DNA of 64,000 nt from Synchiropus splendidus. Lineage: Eukaryota; Chordata; Actinopteri; Syngnathiformes; Callionymidae. Position 1 is the first letter of the stretch. Every line of letters begins with the position of its first letter. The translations under genes and the position numbers were made by a program. Below the pieces are notes generated by a model. The model saw only the letters and a program-made list of their open reading frames with translations. It made no database searches and was not told the origin of the DNA. Below, one piece after another: positions 60,260 to 64,000 of this stretch. The stretch spans positions 6,574,501 to 6,638,500 of the forward strand of contig NC_071340.1 of NCBI RefSeq assembly GCF_027744825.2. Reading direction: 5' to 3'.

Positions 60260-61510
60260 TAAGACTACGCATGTCTAGCTTCCAGTCACCGTGGCTGCGG
60301 ACGTCACCGGGACAGGTTTTCTGGCAGGTGCTCTGCACCACCCACTGAACTCCCACAGAGGGTGGACAACCCATTGTTATTTTTTTTGTTTTAATTTTCT
60401 CTGCACTCCTCACTTCCTGACCTCATGCTCCTCCTGTACAGTTGTGAATCTGTACATTTTTCCTTCTCGGACCCGCAGCGCCAGCTTCTGGTGCGTTCAA
60501 GGATTTAACCTTGTCACGTCCAGCGCTGACAAGTACTGAAGACTAGTGTTGAAGACAAGAGAGGACACTCCTTACACCCACTGTGGTGTCGCACACTGGT
60601 AGTTCAACCACTGAGAGGACCGTCGCTCAATGTAACGCTCTAAATGTAGTGGGTGTATATTAACCTTTTTTTTTCTTTTTTCTTAAACTTGACAATGAAG
60701 AGGCCGCTCCAGAGATTTATTTGAACATTAGGCTCAAGTGGGAGACCAAGGTCCTCGTGACTGACCTCGCTATGAGCTCATAGAATTGATCAGTGATGTT
60801 GTAAAAAGAGTATAACAGTATGTATAGTTTTGTAACCTGCTTCATCCTTGTGTCATTGCGAAAAGTATTTATCCATCAGCACTGTGGGAGAGTGGAAAAG
60901 AAGCCCGAGATGAAAGGATATTTTTAAAGCAGAATTTTGCATATGAAGATATTTATTATTGGTTTACACACGTGCCTGAGTGGAGTGTGAATGCTCCCCA
61001 GAAGACAGGTCTTGGGTTCTGCTGCGATTGCACCGCCGTACGAAGGAGTTCCTGTATGAAACTGCAGATTTTAAAACTCATATGATTCACCAGAACAGAA
61101 GTATTTGGTAGTTAAGTGCTGCGCCCCCTGAGATGCCGAGTGTTCCCGTGAGCGTCTATTTCTTTTGAAACAAAAGTTCACCCTTGATCGAAGGTGTTAG
61201 CTGAGATCTATTCTCAGGTTGGTTGATGTTTTTTTTGGATGGTACTGTGTACCAGGTGTTGTAATGCTAATGTGGTTCCAACCTCCAACTTCTGTCTGTG
61301 CCTCATCAGTCGTCTTCCCCCGCTTCTCATCATCCGGCGACAGCGTGGCAGTGCATGAAATGTTTGAACGCTCCCTCGACGAGATGACCTGTGTATTGTA
61401 GGCAACAGTGATGTCATCCAGCTGCTGGTGGTTGAGCTTGTCAGATGAAAACTGTCCTGATACTAGTAAGTTCATAGGATGTGGCCAAATAAAAACCATG
61501 AAACCCTTCA
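60260..61510 (+). other. letm2: letm2 3' UTR with poly(A) signal
   Basis: AATAAA at 61488-61493 is the likely end signal, giving a UTR of about 1.25 kb. Open frames here are short and unrecognised. Confidence 0.5.
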
Positions 61511-62689
61511 ATCGTTTGTTTGTGTGACATGTTAGTGCAGCAACTAAGAACTGTGCGGACAACTCTGTGGTTTGTCAACTGAATGGATGTATGCCACGTG
61601 ACTTATGGAAAAGCGTTTTCCCTGTAACCAGAATGAGACATGATTCACAGAATTTGCCACGGCCAGTCTCTATTACAGACCTTTTCAGAGGAAAAAGTGG
61701 ATGAGGAGCAGAAGAAAACTTGCAGCACCATAGTACATTTTTGCATCTTCAGATTTGGTTGTGGGACCTTCAAAACAAGAGCCTTATCAGGATACTTGCT
61801 GACTACATGTTATTAGGTTTTAGGTCTTGAAAGAATTTATAATTATTATTCGCAAAACTATGACAGATCGTTTCTGGAAAGTATTTTGCTTTTTAGAACG
61901 ACGCATACTTTACTCTGCCAGCAGGAGGCGATGCATTACAACGGTCCAGTTCAGACAATGCTAAATAAACCTGCTTTGGGTGGGTTTATAAAGCTAATAA
62001 TATAATTATATAATATAAATAACGACCTATCAAAACGCACCGCGAATTCAGTTTTTAACTATTGAATTCTCACTTTTCTCACGGACATTTGTCGAAAGTA
62101 TTAAGAGTGACTCAGGACCATATGTCGGTCTTTCGTACTGCACTTAAACGCAGCAACAGAGGAGGTGACAGTACCTATGATCTGCTTAGTGATGATAAAT
62201 ACAGACGACGCACAAAATGTAGGTTTTTATTCAGCATACTGGTACAGCTGTACTATAGCAGCACTGTGTCTTCGAGCATTTGATAAACTGATGAGAACCA
62301 GAGGAGACATACAGTAAGTGGAAAGAGGGTTTTACAGCAGTTCTGACTCAGGTGTGTGAGGTAGCCTAGACGGGACTGTACGGCATGTGCACCTTGTACA
62401 AGTAAATACATCCAAAATAAATACCACGTCAACAGAAATCTGGTGTGGTGACGGTGTTGTACTGAACTTGTTCATCCAGTCTAACCATAACCTGTCCACG
62501 TCAGCCTGACATTCATTTGTACAATTACAATTCTCCTAAACCTTTATAGAAAAAATAAACAAGTTTTAAATATCTGTATTTTGGCATGACTTTGTGAAAC
62601 CTATTAACAAGAGATGGATTTACTCCCGACATTGAGGTTGCTAAAGTCCCTCATCAGCCTGTGTTCCACCTCCATGAGCAGAACCAGGT
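61511..62689. other. intergenic; probable 3' UTR of the prion-like gene at right
   Basis: No gene recognised on the plus strand. On the minus strand TTTATT at 62226-62231 reads AATAAA and would give the prion-like gene a 3' UTR of about 460 bases. Confidence 0.4.
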
Positions 62690-63196
62690 CTAGAGCATCC
62701 AGTGACTGACCAGCAGGGACACCAGAGAGCCAATGACCACAATGATGCTGTTGTGGATCGGCCGGCTTGATGCCGCATAGTAGTACTCCATATCTCCAGA
62801 TCCCTCCGGCTCATAACCGGTTCTGGGGCCAAAGGCGCGTGGGGCTCCATATCCCATTCCATATCCACCATAACCACCGCCGTATCCTCCATAAGCCCCA
62901 TATCCACCGTATCCTCCGTACCCCCCACCATAGCCATAACCGGGACGGCTCAAGGCCGACCCCAGCATGGCTCCTCCGATGGCGCCGGCCGCCGCAGCTC
63001 CAGCTACCTTCCCTGCACTGGGGCCGCTGCTCTGCACTGGCCTGTAGGCCTGACCGCCACCGCGGCTGAAGCCACCGCCGCCTCTACCGAAACCACCACC
63101 TCCGCGTCCACGTCGGGCATCTGTGCCAGGCAGCAGGGCAGACAAGAGTAGCAGAGAGAGGAGAGCAGGCAGGACCTGTGTCTGCAGGCCGGACAT
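62690..63196 (-). CDS. prion/Shadoo-family GPI-anchored protein (sprn2- or PrP-like)
   Basis: Single coding exon, 168 aa, as in prion-family genes; an acceptor GTTTCAG ends at 63207, so the 5' UTR is split and ATG 63196 is the first start after it. Order of parts: signal peptide (about 1-27, ending PGTDA), basic RG/RGGGG-rich segment (28-47), hydrophobic stretch GKVAGAAAAGAIGGAMLGS (about 62-80) containing the AGAAAAGA palindrome shared by all prion-family proteins, a GY-rich repeat region (GYGGGYGGYGGYGAYGG-like, about 85-115), YEPEG.GDMEYYY, and a hydrophobic GPI-type tail IIVVIGSLVSLLV. No Cys and no sequon, so the PrP globular disulfide domain is absent. That favours a Shadoo-type (sprn2) or short fish PrP-like (prnprs3) gene; I cannot separate these by eye. 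Normal host gene, nothing pathogenic implied. Confidence 0.78.
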   Translation of the reverse strand: MSGLQTQVLPALLSLLLLSALLPGTDARRGRGGGGFGRGGGGFSRGGGQAYRPVQSSGPSAGKVAGAAAAGAIGGAMLGSALSRPGYGYGGGYGGYGGYGAYGGYGGGYGGYGMGYGAPRAFGPRTGYEPEGSGDMEYYYAASSRPIHNSIIVVIGSLVSLLVSHWML

Positions 63197-63205
63197 GATG
63201 GTGGT

Positions 63206-64000
63206 CCTGAAACATGAAGACCAAGTCAGCATGAGGCCAGGAGAGAGATACACTTGGAAACACTTGAGTAAGTGAAAAGCTCTCTAGCTGAACTCCTTTA
63301 TGTCAGAACCTCTTACACAAGGAGCCCTTTGACCTGCAGCTTGCTACATTTAGAACCTGAGCCTATTTTAGCCCAGACGTTTCCCACTGATCCCATACTT
63401 GAACTTCTCTAAACACATCAACAATATCGTGTAACTGTTATAGCCCTTGAATGTGATGCAAGAAAAACACACCAAAAGGAAACAACTATTTGGTGAAAAT
63501 AACACCTGTATCGAGAAATGTTTCAAGATTTATTTTAACTAAAGTTGTTTCCCAGCTGTAACACATCAATGATGATAATAAAAATAAAACATAATCCTGA
63601 ACTAATCCTTCTCCTACAGCCCAAATATAATAATAATATAAATAAATATTATAAATAACATTACAATATTATTTTCCAACAATAGTTACAAAATGATACA
63701 AAGCATAATATGAATTATGTGTGTTACATATTGTTTGTAGTTGTTCATAATAAATAACAGAAATATGTAACCACTAAAGTATTCATCCAAAATGCAGAAG
63801 CTGTTTTCCTACAAGAAATATCTCACAAGAAAAATAAAGTAAAAAAAAAAAAAGCAGTGCAGCACTCTGATAGAAATGCTAATTATTTTTATTACTGATA
63901 ATATTAGAGGATGGACATGAAATACTAAAGCTGTATAAATATTGTAATAACTGCTCTGTTGTCATTACAATACAGTTGATGATAAGTACTAAATATAAGT
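63206..64000. other. upstream of prion-like gene, AT-rich, nothing recognised
   Basis: The intron or promoter of the prion-like gene lies here. From about 63530 the sequence is strongly AT-rich with AATAAT/ATAAAT runs and an A-run at 63841-63853. No coding sequence recognised. Confidence 0.4.

Noticed and set aside
62767..63069. Plus-strand His/Pro-rich open frame
   Set aside because: Antisense of the GY-rich prion-like coding region.

Overview
The window is vertebrate nuclear DNA, almost certainly from a ray-finned (teleost, probably percomorph) fish. The genes have short GT-AG introns and vertebrate orthologues, and the spacers carry long CA/TA/TG microsatellites and repeats I recognise from teleost genomes. 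The species cannot be fixed from sequence alone; all product names come from protein families recognised by eye.

Layout, left to right: the 3' end of a claudin-5 gene (+, 1-511); a long spacer; lipocalin gene A (+, 10531-11582, 6 exons); cdc45 (-, 19549 down to 15937, 18 exons); a spacer with a palindrome cluster; plpp5 (-, 25189 to 23084, 7 exons); nsd3 (-, 45475 to 30195, 24 coding exons); lipocalin gene B (-, 49101 to 47849, 6 exons), a paralogue of A in opposite orientation; an unnamed mucin-like, probably GPI-anchored protein made of 10-residue repeats (-, 50765 to 49948); letm2 (+, 53460-60259, 10 coding exons) with a decayed Tc1/mariner-type element in its last intron; and a prion/Shadoo-family gene (-, 63196 to 62690).

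Two blocks of conserved vertebrate synteny meet here. cldn5-cdc45 corresponds to human 22q11.21, and plpp5-nsd3-letm2, with orientation -,-,+, corresponds to human 8p11.23. The genes are not an operon or pathway. They include DNA replication (cdc45), chromatin methylation (nsd3), lipid phosphatase (plpp5), inner mitochondrial membrane (letm2) and tight junction (cldn5) functions, with fish-type secreted or GPI-anchored genes (two lipocalins, mucin-like, prion-like) inserted between and beside them.

Every exon chain was assembled by hand and keeps one open frame with matching splice phases. Total coding lengths come out as whole codons: lipocalin A 209 aa, lipocalin B 215 aa, cdc45 567 aa, plpp5 266 aa, nsd3 1593 aa, mucin-like 242 aa, letm2 501 aa, prion-like 168 aa. 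The least expected items are the mosaic divergence of the two lipocalins (near-identical promoter and signal peptide, diverged mature core), the unnamed repeat protein, a GC-AG intron in nsd3 and a very long (UG)n tract in one short nsd3 intron.
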